Source: Pseudomonas marginalis (GTDB lineage Bacteria; Pseudomonadota; Gammaproteobacteria; Pseudomonadales; Pseudomonadaceae). From it: a stretch of 64,000 nucleotides of DNA. A model generated the notes under the pieces. It did not search any database, was not told the origin of the DNA, and saw only the letters and a program-made list of their open reading frames with translations. Shown here piece by piece: positions 18,158 to 26,875 of this stretch (position 1 is its first letter; each line of letters starts with the position of its first letter). Position numbers and translations under genes: made by a program. Location of the stretch: the NCBI RefSeq assembly GCF_008692035.1, contig NZ_VTFG01000002.1, positions 1,116,001 through 1,180,000 of the forward strand, written 5' to 3'.

Positions 18158-18250
18158 GCCGGGCCTATGAAAAAGTGTTCACGAAGGCGCACACCTTATC
18201 ACTCCGCCCTGGCAGGTAAAAAAAGTTCCCGCCCTCGGCGAAAAAGAGAT

Positions 18251-18263
18251 GTTATATTATAAC
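18251..18263. promoter_or_regulatory. Zur box
   Basis: GTTATATTATAAC is a 6+1+6 perfect inverted repeat matching the gammaproteobacterial Zur consensus core (GTTATA-n-TATAAC), with AT flanks. It is 44 bp upstream of the znuD ATG, where zinc-loaded Zur would block transcription. Confidence 0.88.
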
Positions 18264-18306
18264 TATACGTCTCAAGTCTTTTCGTCGTTTTGCCAAGGAA
18301 TGTCCG

Positions 18307-20325
18307 ATGTCCCTCTCCTCCCTGTGGCGCTTGTCGCCGCTCGCCGCCGCCCTGTTGATCAGCTCGGAAGCCCACGCCCTGGAACTGCAACCCCAAGTCA
18401 TCACCGGCAACCCGCTGGGCAGCGAGCAACTCGCCTCGCCGACCACCGTGCTGGAGGGTGATGAGCTGACCCTGCAACAAAAAGGCAGCCTCGGCGAAAC
18501 CCTGAACAAGCAGCCGGGCGTGTCGTCTTCGTACTTTGGCCCGGGCGCCAGCCGGCCGATCATCCGTGGCCAGGACGGCGACCGCATTCGTATCCTGCGC
18601 AATGGCGTGGGGGCGTTGGATGCCTCGTCACTGTCCTACGACCATGCGGTACCGCTGGACCCGGTGAATGTCGAACGCATTGAAATCGTACGCGGCCCGG
18701 CAGCGCTGTTGTATGGCGGCAGCGCCATCGGTGGCGTGGTCAACACCTTCGACAACCGCATCCCCACCGAAGCCATCGAGGGCATCCACGGCGCCGGTGA
18801 ACTGCGTTACGGCGGCGCCGACACCACGCGCAGCAGTGCGGGCAAGCTGGAAGCCGGCAATGGCACCTTCGCCTTGCACCTGGATGCCAACGCGCGGGAA
18901 TTCAACGACCTGAAAATCCCCGGCCAGGCCCGCAGCCGCCACGCCCCGGACAGCGATGACGCAACCGGCAAGAACGGCCGCCTGGGCAACAGCGACGGAC
19001 GCCAGGACGGCGGCGCGGTAGGCGGCTCCTACACCTGGGACGACGGTTACGCCGGGCTGTCCTACAGCAACTACGACAGCAACTACGGCTCCCCGGCCGA
19101 GCAGGATGTGCGCATCCGCATGCAGCAGGATCACTACGGGTTCGCGTCCGAAATCCGCAACCTGCAAGGCCCGTTTACCTCGGTCAAGGTCGACGCCGGC
19201 TACACCGACTACGAGCACCGCGAAATCGAAGGCGGCGAAACCGGTACGGTCTTCAAGAACAAGGGCTACGAAGCCCGCGTCGAAGCCCGTCACCAGCCGC
19301 TCGGCCCATTCGACGGCGTGGTCGGTGCGCAGGTGACGCGCAACGAGTTCTCGGCCTTGGGCGAAGAAGCCTTCGTGCCGCAGACCGACACCAACGCCGG
19401 CGCGCTGTTTATCCTCGAAGAAATGCAAGCCACCGACCGCCTGAAACTCAGCCTCGGCGGGCGCCTGGAACACACCCGCGTCGACCCCGACGCCAAGGGC
19501 AACGAACGCTTCGCCGGCGCCGACAGGAGCAACCACTTCACCGCCGGCAGCCTGTCGTCGGGCGCGGTGTATACCCTCACGCCGATCTGGTCCGTGGCCG
19601 CGACCCTGGGCTACACCGAGCGCGCACCGACCTTCTACGAGCTGTACGCCAACGGTGCCCACGTCGCCACCGGCACCTATGAGTTGGGCGACGCCAACCT
19701 GAAGAAAGAGAAAGCCGTGTCCAGCGACCTGGCCCTGCGCTTTGACACCGGCACCCACAAGGGCAGCTTCGGCGTGTTCTACAGCCACTTCTCCAATTAC
19801 ATCGGTTTGCTGGGCACCGGTCGTACGCTGAACGACGAAGGCGAAGAAGACGCTGGCGGAATCCCCGAGTACGAATACTCCGGTGTGCGCGCACGTTTCG
19901 CCGGCTTCGAGGCCCAGGATCACTGGAAGCTCGGCGAAGGCGCCTACGGCAAGTTCGCGCTGGAGCTGTCAGGCGACTACACCCGCGCCACCAACCTGGA
20001 CACCGGCGAAGCCTTGCCACGCATCGCGCCGCTGCGCTTGAACAGCGGCCTGCTGTGGGAACTGGACCGCTGGCAGGCGCGCATCGACGTCGAGCACGCG
20101 GCCGGGCAAGGGCGTGTGCCGGATAACGAGAGCGGTACCGATGGCTACACCACCCTGGGCGCGAGCGCGGGCTATCGCTTCAACGTCGGCGGCAGCCAAT
20201 GGCTGGCGTTTGTGAACGGTGAAAACCTGACCAACCAGACCGTGCGCTACGCCAGCTCGATCCTGCGCGATATCGCGCCGGCACCGGGGCGCAGCGTGCA
20301 ATTGGGCATCCGCACTACCTTCTAA
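18307..20325 (+). CDS. znuD: ZnuD-type TonB-dependent zinc receptor
   Basis: A 672-residue outer-membrane receptor. The signal peptide ends EAHA. The plug domain has GSLGETLNKQPGVSSSYFGPGASRPIIRG split over two conserved blocks and VNVERIEIVRGPAALLYGG, followed by a 22-strand-type barrel ending in ...GIRTTF with C-terminal Phe. The plug and barrel resemble ZnuD and the P. aeruginosa PA0781 receptor. The Zur box directly upstream supports zinc as the cargo. No TonB-dependent signalling extension is present. Acidic and His residues in the loop around HAPDSDDATGKNG could serve metal capture (inference). Confidence 0.86.
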   Translation: MSLSSLWRLSPLAAALLISSEAHALELQPQVITGNPLGSEQLASPTTVLEGDELTLQQKGSLGETLNKQPGVSSSYFGPGASRPIIRGQDGDRIRILRNGVGALDASSLSYDHAVPLDPVNVERIEIVRGPAALLYGGSAIGGVVNTFDNRIPTEAIEGIHGAGELRYGGADTTRSSAGKLEAGNGTFALHLDANAREFNDLKIPGQARSRHAPDSDDATGKNGRLGNSDGRQDGGAVGGSYTWDDGYAGLSYSNYDSNYGSPAEQDVRIRMQQDHYGFASEIRNLQGPFTSVKVDAGYTDYEHREIEGGETGTVFKNKGYEARVEARHQPLGPFDGVVGAQVTRNEFSALGEEAFVPQTDTNAGALFILEEMQATDRLKLSLGGRLEHTRVDPDAKGNERFAGADRSNHFTAGSLSSGAVYTLTPIWSVAATLGYTERAPTFYELYANGAHVATGTYELGDANLKKEKAVSSDLALRFDTGTHKGSFGVFYSHFSNYIGLLGTGRTLNDEGEEDAGGIPEYEYSGVRARFAGFEAQDHWKLGEGAYGKFALELSGDYTRATNLDTGEALPRIAPLRLNSGLLWELDRWQARIDVEHAAGQGRVPDNESGTDGYTTLGASAGYRFNVGGSQWLAFVNGENLTNQTVRYASSILRDIAPAPGRSVQLGIRTTF

Positions 20326-20343
20326 ACACACTGAAATGCCCCT

Positions 20344-20369
20344 GTGGGAGGAGGCTTACCCCCTCCCAC
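20344..20369. repeat. REP element
   Basis: GTGGGAG...CTCCCAC hairpin with a GAGGCTTACCCC core, a variant of the Pseudomonas REP. It is 18 bp after the znuD stop, where it probably also stabilises or ends the transcript. Confidence 0.75.
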
Positions 20370-20478
20370 CGTTATTGGGCAGCGACGATCTGTCACTGTT
20401 ACCAAATCTGAAATGATGCATCTTGCGATTCGTGCTTTCTCTTGGTGCGCCAGCGCTTTATCCTTGTCGGCAATAACC

Positions 20479-20490
20479 TGAAACGTTTCA
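20479..20490. promoter_or_regulatory. Cra/FruR-like LacI-family operator candidate
   Basis: TGAAACGTTTCA is a perfect 12-bp palindrome with the central CG typical of LacI-family operators. It is one base different from the P. putida Cra site I recall (TTAAACGTTTCA). It is about 215 bp upstream of gcd, which is rather far for simple repression. Confidence 0.45.
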
Positions 20491-20581
20491 CTCCCCCGGC
20501 CGACCCCACTTTGCTGATTATTCCTACCCGCCAAGACAGCGCTGTCTTACGCCGACCTGCGCACGGGAATAAATCGCCCAC

Positions 20582-20606
20582 CTGTGGATAAGTCCGTTAT
20601 CCACAG
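20582..20606. promoter_or_regulatory. Inverted pair of consensus DnaA boxes
   Basis: TGTGGATAA (20583-20591) and TTATCCACA (20597-20605) are both exact DnaA boxes, head-to-head with 5 bp between them, inside a 10-bp-arm inverted repeat. They lie about 100 bp upstream of gcd. A transcript across them could also fold into a hairpin. Confidence 0.6.
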
Positions 20607-20705
20607 AAAAACGTAATTAACGCTGAACCAAGCCCGTGTCGAATCGTCATCTACAGTGAAGAAACACGGGGATACATAATTCCAACGTAACGGAGAAACA
20701 CAACT

Positions 20706-23123
20706 ATGAGCACTGACGGTGCTTCACGTCCGAGCCGCCTGCTGCCGAGGCTGCTAGGCGTCTTGCTGCTGATCATGGGCCTGGCCTTGCTGGCCGGCGG
20801 CGTCAAGCTGAGCCTGCTCGGCGGATCGCTGTACTACCTGCTGGCCGGTATCGGCATCACCCTGACCGGCCTGCTGCTGCTGGCCACCCGCCGCGCCGCG
20901 CTGGGCCTGTACGCGCTGGTGCTGTTCGCCAGCACCGTATGGGCCCTGTGGGAAGTCGGCCTGGATTGGTGGCAGCTGGTGCCGCGCCTGGCGCTGCTGT
21001 TCGCCCTGGGCATCGTCATGCTGCTCCCGTGGTTTCGCCGTCCGTTGCTGCGCGGCCAACCTGCCCCGCTGGGCACTGGCGCGCTGAGCGTGGCCGTGGT
21101 GCTGGCCGGTGCAACCGCCCTGGCCAGCCAATTCACCAACCCCGGTGAAATGGTCAAGACCGGCCAACTGGACCGCGACGCGGTACCGGGCATGGCCAGC
21201 GCTGCACCGTCCCAGGCCGATGGCGACTGGAACTCCTACGGCCGCTCGGCCTACGGTGATCGTTACTCGCCGTTGGCGCAGATCACTCCGGAAAACGCGC
21301 ACAAGCTGGTACCGGCGTGGACCTATCGCACCGGCGACATCCCCGGCCCGAACGATCCAGGCGAAACCACCGCGGAAAACACCCCGCTGAAAGTCAACGG
21401 CATGCTCTACGTGTGCACGCCGCACAGCCAGGTGATTGCGCTGGACCCGGACACCGGCAAGGAAATCTGGCGCTTCGATCCGAAGATCAGCAGCCAGGGT
21501 GCCGAGAACTTCAAGGGTTGGGCGCACATGACCTGCCGTGGCGTGTCGTATCACGATGACGCCGCCTACGCTTCCGAGCAGAGCCCGACCGGCAGCGCCA
21601 GCCCGGCCGCCGCGCCGAATGCCTGCCCGAAACGCATCTTCGTGCCGACCGCCGACACCCGCCTGATCGCCCTGAACGCCGACACCGGCAAGATGTGCGA
21701 AGACTTCGGTGACAAAGGCCAGGTCGACCTGCGTGCCAACATCGGCAGCTTCGCCCCAGGCGGTTACTACTCCACTTCGCCACCGGCCGTGACCAAAAAC
21801 CTGGTGGTGATCGGTGGCCACGTCACCGATAACGTCTCCACCGACGAGCCCAGCGGCGTGATCCGCGCGTTCGACGTGCACACCGGCAAGCTGGTGTGGA
21901 ACTGGGACAGCGGCAACCCGGACGACACCACCCCGTTGGCCGAAGGCAAGACCTACACCCGCAACTCGCCGAACATGTGGTCCATGTTCGCCGTGGATGA
22001 AAAACTCGGCATGCTCTACCTGCCGATGGGCAACCAGATGCCCGACCAGTACGGCGGCGACCGTACCGACGATTCCGAGAAATACGCTGCGGGCCTGACT
22101 GCCCTGGACATCGACAGCGGCCACGTGAAGTGGACCTTCCAGTTCACTCACCATGACCTGTGGGACATGGACGTCGGCGGCCAGCCGTCGCTGATCGACA
22201 TCAAGACCGAAGCCGGCGTGAAGCAGGCGGTGATGGCGTCGACCAAGCAAGGCAGCATCTACGTGCTGGACCGCGCCACCGGCCAGCCGGTGGTGCCGAT
22301 CCACGAAGTGGCCGTGCCCCAGGGCGCTGTCGCGGGCGACCGTACTTCCCCGACCCAGCCGAAGTCCGAGCTGAACTTCATGCCACCGCCCCTCAAGGAG
22401 CGTGACATGTGGGGCGTGACGCCGTTCGACCAGATGCTGTGCCGCATCGATTTCAAATCCATGCGCTACGACGGCCCGTTCACCCCGCCCTCGCTGCAAG
22501 GTTCGATCGTTTACCCAGGTAACTTCGGCGTGTTCGACTGGGGCGGCATTTCCGTCGACCCGGTACGCCAGATCGCTTTCGTGAACCCGAGCTACATGGC
22601 GTTCAAATCCAAGCTGATCCCGGCGGCCGATATCGCCAAGCAAGGCCCGCGCGTCAGCGAAACCCAGGGCGTGCAGCCGAACAAAGGCGCGCCGTACGGC
22701 GTGATCCTCGAAGCACTGCTGTCGCCCCTGGGCCTGCCGTGCCAGGCACCGGCGTGGGGTTACGTGGCCGCGGTCGACCTGACCACCCACCAGACTATCT
22801 GGATGCACAAGAACGGTACCGTGCGTGACAGCTCGCCGGTCCCGGTTCCCCTGACCATGGGCGTACCGAGCCTGGGCGGCACCTTCACCACCGCCGGTGG
22901 CGTGTCGTTCCTCAGCGGTACCCTCGACCAGTACCTGCGGGCCTACGACGTGAAAAACGGCAAGCAGTTGTGGGAAGGCCGCCTGCCCGCCGGCGCGCAA
23001 ACCACCCCGATGACCTACACCGGCAAGGACGGCAAGCAGTACGTGCTGGTCATGGCGGGTGGTCATGGTTCCCTGGGGACCAAGCAGGGTGACTACGTGA
23101 TGGCGTTCAAACTGCCGGATTAA
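20706..23123 (+). CDS. gcd: PQQ-dependent membrane-bound glucose dehydrogenase
   Basis: An 805-residue quinoprotein. Five N-terminal transmembrane helices (residues 13-145) are followed by a periplasmic eight-bladed propeller. Repeated motifs include WNSYGRSAYGDRYSPL, ALDPDTGKEIWRFDP, WDMDVGGQPSLID and KQGSIYVLDRATGQPV. It oxidises glucose and other aldoses to the lactone in the periplasm, feeding electrons to ubiquinone; in fluorescens-group pseudomonads this gluconate acidifies the surroundings and solubilises phosphate. Length and domain order match the family. The upstream sites suggest carbon-flux control. It is monocistronic and ends at a terminator. Confidence 0.95.
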   Translation: MSTDGASRPSRLLPRLLGVLLLIMGLALLAGGVKLSLLGGSLYYLLAGIGITLTGLLLLATRRAALGLYALVLFASTVWALWEVGLDWWQLVPRLALLFALGIVMLLPWFRRPLLRGQPAPLGTGALSVAVVLAGATALASQFTNPGEMVKTGQLDRDAVPGMASAAPSQADGDWNSYGRSAYGDRYSPLAQITPENAHKLVPAWTYRTGDIPGPNDPGETTAENTPLKVNGMLYVCTPHSQVIALDPDTGKEIWRFDPKISSQGAENFKGWAHMTCRGVSYHDDAAYASEQSPTGSASPAAAPNACPKRIFVPTADTRLIALNADTGKMCEDFGDKGQVDLRANIGSFAPGGYYSTSPPAVTKNLVVIGGHVTDNVSTDEPSGVIRAFDVHTGKLVWNWDSGNPDDTTPLAEGKTYTRNSPNMWSMFAVDEKLGMLYLPMGNQMPDQYGGDRTDDSEKYAAGLTALDIDSGHVKWTFQFTHHDLWDMDVGGQPSLIDIKTEAGVKQAVMASTKQGSIYVLDRATGQPVVPIHEVAVPQGAVAGDRTSPTQPKSELNFMPPPLKERDMWGVTPFDQMLCRIDFKSMRYDGPFTPPSLQGSIVYPGNFGVFDWGGISVDPVRQIAFVNPSYMAFKSKLIPAADIAKQGPRVSETQGVQPNKGAPYGVILEALLSPLGLPCQAPAWGYVAAVDLTTHQTIWMHKNGTVRDSSPVPVPLTMGVPSLGGTFTTAGGVSFLSGTLDQYLRAYDVKNGKQLWEGRLPAGAQTTPMTYTGKDGKQYVLVMAGGHGSLGTKQGDYVMAFKLPD

Positions 23124-23143
23124 GCTGTATCGGCGGCAAAACC

Positions 23144-23176
23144 AAGGCGGCTCCCCTCACAGGTAGCCGCCTTTTT
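23144..23176 (+). terminator. Rho-independent terminator of gcd
   Basis: Nine-base arms (AAGGCGGCT at 23144, AGCCGCCTT at 23165) followed by a T-run, 21 bp after the gcd stop. Confidence 0.8.
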
Positions 23177-23219
23177 CATGGGGGGAGCAGGATTCACTGT
23201 GGGAGGGGGCTGGCCGGGA

Positions 23220-23639
23220 TCAGTGTTCGATCACTTCGCCACGCATTGCCGCCAGGCGCGCGATCAAGCGATTCTGCACCGGTACTGCGATCCCTTCGCT
23301 GTCCATCGCCTTGATCAAATCCTCCACCAATGCGTTGAAGTCACTGCGGCTGAGGTTCTGGCCCTTGTGGCTCTCGGCCATGCTGTCGCCGGTGTAGGTG
23401 CACGGCCCACCCGCTTCCACGCAGAACTGTTCGATCAACTTGTTACGCAGGCGCTGGATATCGATGCGCCGGAAGCGCTCGACAATGCGTTCATCGCGGG
23501 CAATGTTGAGCAGCATGCCTTCGACGATGCGGGTAATGCCGGGCATGGCGCCAAGGTCGCGATACAGGCTGTCGTCCCTGGGCGGTTGCTGGGCACAGGC
23601 GCTGAGCAACAACGCCAGGCATACGGGTAACAGGCGCAT
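23220..23639 (-). CDS. Lipoprotein group 1 truncated hemoglobin
   Basis: A 139-residue protein. An N-terminal lipobox (LLLSAC, Cys about residue 15) predicts lipidation. A group 1 truncated globin follows: LYRDLGAMPGITRIVEGMLLNI (helices A-B), FRRIDIQRLRNKLIEQF (E region), and the proximal His in AESHKGQNLS with the conserved C-terminal FNALVEDL. Group 1 trHbs bind O2, NO or CO. Export as a lipoprotein implies an envelope role, which is unusual for this family. It is the last gene of a four-gene operon, and its ATG overlaps the DUF3034 stop (TGATG). Confidence 0.85.
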   Translation of the reverse strand: MRLLPVCLALLLSACAQQPPRDDSLYRDLGAMPGITRIVEGMLLNIARDERIVERFRRIDIQRLRNKLIEQFCVEAGGPCTYTGDSMAESHKGQNLSRSDFNALVEDLIKAMDSEGIAVPVQNRLIARLAAMRGEVIEH

Positions 23640-24505
23640 CAGAAACTCCCCTGCACAGACAAGTAGGTGCCGTTCTGGTTATCCAGCGTGGCGATCTCCC
23701 CGAGGCGCGCGTAGGCCAACACGAAGGACACGTGCTTGTTGGGGAAGTAGCCAATGAACAGGTCCGCCCAGTCGCTTTCACCGGCAAACGAAAGATTGTC
23801 GGGCTTCTCGCGATACTCCACGCCCACCGCCCAGCGCGGGTTGAGCAGCAGCGCCACGGAGCCTTCCTTGAGCAGGCTGCGGCTGTCACGACGATCACCG
23901 CCAAAACCGAGCAGGCCGGTTTCATTGGCTCGGCTGTAGCGCAGGCTGGCGTTGACCAGCACGTTGTAGCCAAACGCCGCGCCCATGAACAGGCGGCTGG
24001 CAGCCAGGTAGCCTTCGACATCACTGTCACGCCTGGCACCGACCAGGCTGGGAATATCAAAATGGGTCTGGTGCTTGTATTCCAGGCCCAGCGCGACCTG
24101 GGGCAAGCGGTCGTAGATCACATCGCCGAACAGCCGCACCTTGAGCCCGAGCACGTCCTGGCCGAGCGTGTCCTCGGGCAGGTTGAGCCTGTGCACCAGC
24201 GTGCCGAGGTCGAAGCGCTGGCGGGCGAAAGACAGCTCGACCCGGTTGTCATAGGCCAGCGCCAGCCCCGCCACATCAAGGCGATAGTCCGGCAGGTCGA
24301 CCGTTGTCGCGAACGCCGTGGCGCCCCATTCGTGCTGCTCGCCATAGCCGGCCAGCACCGCCCACGGCGTGATACCGCCGCCCGCCGTGCCCTCGATACT
24401 GCTGGCACCGCCCGTAGCGATCAGGCGACCGTTATCGGCCAGGGTCGTTTGCACGGTCAGGGCGGCCAGGCAGCCGATCAAGAGAGAACGTCGCACGTCA
24501 GCCAT
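23639..24505 (-). CDS. DUF3034 family exported, beta-barrel-like protein
   Basis: A 288-residue protein with signal peptide (IGCLAALTVQTTLA). The mature start NGRLIATGGASSIEGTAGGGITPWAVLAGY is the DUF3034 hallmark. Alternating aromatic and polar strands (for example WAVGVEYREKPDNLSF, VSFVLAYARLGEIATL) and a C-terminal Phe suggest an outer-membrane barrel. Function is unknown. The ATG directly abuts the EAL gene stop (TGAATG), and the stop overlaps the globin ATG, so the three are translationally coupled. Confidence 0.8.
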   Translation of the reverse strand: MADVRRSLLIGCLAALTVQTTLADNGRLIATGGASSIEGTAGGGITPWAVLAGYGEQHEWGATAFATTVDLPDYRLDVAGLALAYDNRVELSFARQRFDLGTLVHRLNLPEDTLGQDVLGLKVRLFGDVIYDRLPQVALGLEYKHQTHFDIPSLVGARRDSDVEGYLAASRLFMGAAFGYNVLVNASLRYSRANETGLLGFGGDRRDSRSLLKEGSVALLLNPRWAVGVEYREKPDNLSFAGESDWADLFIGYFPNKHVSFVLAYARLGEIATLDNQNGTYLSVQGSF

Positions 24506-26875
24506 TCAATGCACCAGGGAAGTCTGCACGCCGAGGGGCAACGCCACCCAGGCTTCGAAAGCGTCGGCACTCAAGGGCCGACTGATCAGGTAACCCTGGG
24601 CCGTATCGCACTGCCAGCGCTCCAGCAGGCGCAGGCTGTGGACGTACTCGACGCCCTCGGCGACGACCTTGAGGCCCAGGTTATGGCTCATCTCGATGGT
24701 GGAGCGCACGATCACCGCGTCTTCACTGGTTTCATCGAGGTTACGCACGAAGGATTGGTCGATCTTCAACTCCTGTACCGGCAGGCGCTTGAGGTGCGCC
24801 AGCGACGAGTAACCCGTGCCGAAGTCATCCACCGACAGGCTGATGCCGCAGTCGCGCAGCAGGTGCAGGACCTTGAGGGCTTTTTCCGGCTCGCGCATCA
24901 CCGCGCTCTCGGTGATCTCGAACACCAGTTGTTCTGCGGGCAAGCCATAACGCCGCAGCAACGCCGAGACCTGGTGCGCCAGTTCATCGCCAAGCAAGTC
25001 GTCCGCCGAGATATTCAGCGACAGCTGCAGATACAGCCCACGCCGGTTCCACTCGCACAACTGGCGAATGCCCTCCTCGATCACCCATTGGGTCAGCAAG
25101 CGGATACTGCCGGAGCGCTCGGCCAGGGGAATGAATTCTGCCGGCGAGACCATCCCGAACTGCGGATGCTGCCAGCGCAACAACGCTTCGGCCTGGCGCA
25201 CATGGCCTTGGCGAATGTCCAGCTTAGGCTGGTAATGCAGCAGCAGTTGGCCTTGGCCGGGCGCGTGGCGCAGGTCGCGGATCAAGGTAATTTGCCGACG
25301 GTGCGCCAAGTCGCGACCGTGTTCATAGACATGCAGACGGCCGGGCATTTGCGTGGCGTCTTTCATGGCGATCGCCGCGCGCTCAAGCAAGGTGTGGGCA
25401 CTGTCGCCATCGGCCGGGAAGGCGGCGATGCCCAGGCGGCAGTCCAGCGCCAGGTCATGGCCGTTGATACGCTGGGGCCGCAGCAACAGTTGTTGCAGCT
25501 TGTCGGCCAGGCCTACCGCCTCCTCACTGCCCGCCCCTTCGAGCAGCAGCAGGAATTCATCGGCGATCAGGTGCGCCAGGGTATCGCCGGCGCGCAAGGT
25601 GGCTTGCAGGCGATTGCTCACGTTGAGCAGCAATTGGTCCACGGCCTCCGGCCCGGCGGTTTCGCTGGCGGCGCGCAGGTTATCGATGCCCAGGTAGATC
25701 AACGCCATCGGTCGTTGCAGGGCAATCGCACTGCCCAGGCGCTCCATGGCCAGCGCACGGTTCGGCAGGCCAGTGAGGCGATCGTGCAGGGCGTTATGTG
25801 CCAGCTGTCGCTCGCGCTCGGCGATGCCGCTTTGCATGGCGTTGACCGCGTAAGCCAGACGGCCCAGCTCATCGCTGCGCTTGAGCACCACCGGCGTCTG
25901 GTAGTCGCCCTGGCCGATGCGTTCGGCCGCCAGCGCCAGCGCCTGGACCGGCCGCGACACGGTGCGGGCCAGCAGCAAGGCACCGAGCAACGAGGCCATC
26001 AGCGCCACCAGCGCAATGCCGAGGATCTTTTCATCCAACGGAATAAAGGCCTGCATCGCCGCATCCAGCGGGCTCTGCAGCAGGGCCAGGACCTTGCCGT
26101 TCTCATCGCTGGCCAACACCAGTGATTGGCTGAGGAAACGGCGCTCGACGTGGTCGGTGGTGGACACGCCACGGCGCGGCGAGTCGCCCTGCATCAGTTC
26201 GATAACGCTGCCATGCAGTGCTTGGGGCTGGGTGCTGACCAATTCGCCGGGGTGGCCATGATCGATCGCCAGGAACGACACTTCCAGGTTACTCAACGAG
26301 CGCAACTCTTCGGCAAATGCGCCGTCCATGCTGAAGCCCGTCACCACCCGCGCAATCGGCAGAGGCGCCAGCACCGAGGCTTCCACCAGCAGGTGCGGCT
26401 TGCCTTGCAACGGCACCATCAGCGTGGCCTGGCGATTGCGCCGGGCTTCGCGCAGTGCCTGGTCGTAGCGGAACGTCGAGCCTTCGGGCACTTCGTCGAG
26501 GGTGCTGGCCAGGACTTTGCCGTCCATGCCGAGCAGGATCATGTCGCTGGCGTTGATGCGCTTGCCATGGTTCAGCAGCACCGAGCGCATCGTCGCCGAA
26601 TCGCCACTGGCCACTGCGTCGCGAAAACCGAAATCGGCGGCGAGCAGCTGCACACCATCGGCCAGGCGCCGGCCACGTACATCCAGCAAGCGTTCAAACA
26701 CCCGCGAACCGACGTCCAACTGGGCCATGGCCTGGCCGCGCACCGCCGAACTGGTCACGGCCTTGACGCTGAAATACACCGCGCCGATGACCACCAGTGA
26801 CAGCAGGATCAGCACGCAGGCGACCCGCGCCTGGAAGCTATTGCGCAGTTTCACGGGCAGCTCGATTGAAGGCAT
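24506..26875 (-). CDS. Membrane c-di-GMP phosphodiesterase receptor (dCache-HAMP-degenerate GGDEF-EAL)
   Basis: A 789-residue inner-membrane receptor. A transmembrane helix (about residues 18-40), a periplasmic dCache_3-like sensor (about 45-280), a second helix and HAMP precede a GGDEF domain whose motif reads IADEF, so cyclase activity is probably lost. The EAL domain retains EALLRW, the Asn of LNISADD, FEITES, DDFGTGYSS, the Lys of ELKIDQSF and EGVE, so it should hydrolyse c-di-GMP. The ATG at 26875 lies inside the cupredoxin gene's 3' end; the frame extension to 26881 begins with TTG. Coupling to exported redox and globin proteins suggests that it senses an envelope redox or gas signal (inference). 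Confidence 0.88.
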   Translation of the reverse strand: MPSIELPVKLRNSFQARVACVLILLSLVVIGAVYFSVKAVTSSAVRGQAMAQLDVGSRVFERLLDVRGRRLADGVQLLAADFGFRDAVASGDSATMRSVLLNHGKRINASDMILLGMDGKVLASTLDEVPEGSTFRYDQALREARRNRQATLMVPLQGKPHLLVEASVLAPLPIARVVTGFSMDGAFAEELRSLSNLEVSFLAIDHGHPGELVSTQPQALHGSVIELMQGDSPRRGVSTTDHVERRFLSQSLVLASDENGKVLALLQSPLDAAMQAFIPLDEKILGIALVALMASLLGALLLARTVSRPVQALALAAERIGQGDYQTPVVLKRSDELGRLAYAVNAMQSGIAERERQLAHNALHDRLTGLPNRALAMERLGSAIALQRPMALIYLGIDNLRAASETAGPEAVDQLLLNVSNRLQATLRAGDTLAHLIADEFLLLLEGAGSEEAVGLADKLQQLLLRPQRINGHDLALDCRLGIAAFPADGDSAHTLLERAAIAMKDATQMPGRLHVYEHGRDLAHRRQITLIRDLRHAPGQGQLLLHYQPKLDIRQGHVRQAEALLRWQHPQFGMVSPAEFIPLAERSGSIRLLTQWVIEEGIRQLCEWNRRGLYLQLSLNISADDLLGDELAHQVSALLRRYGLPAEQLVFEITESAVMREPEKALKVLHLLRDCGISLSVDDFGTGYSSLAHLKRLPVQELKIDQSFVRNLDETSEDAVIVRSTIEMSHNLGLKVVAEGVEYVHSLRLLERWQCDTAQGYLISRPLSADAFEAWVALPLGVQTSLVH

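Larger units (their letters stand above)
20326..20705. other. Intergenic region upstream of gcd
   Basis: A 380-bp region without a gene. It holds a REP element just after znuD, a Cra/FruR-like palindrome (20479-20490) and an inverted pair of DnaA boxes (20583-20605). GGAG 12 nt upstream of the gcd ATG is the ribosome site. Confidence 0.7.

Noticed and set aside
20754..23066. Long antisense open frame opposite gcd
   Set aside because: His/Arg/Val-rich composition with no domain; antisense shadow of a strongly supported gene.
23732..26125. Long plus-strand frame across the DUF3034 and EAL genes
   Set aside because: Crosses two well-supported minus-strand genes; Gln/Arg/Ala-rich with no domain.
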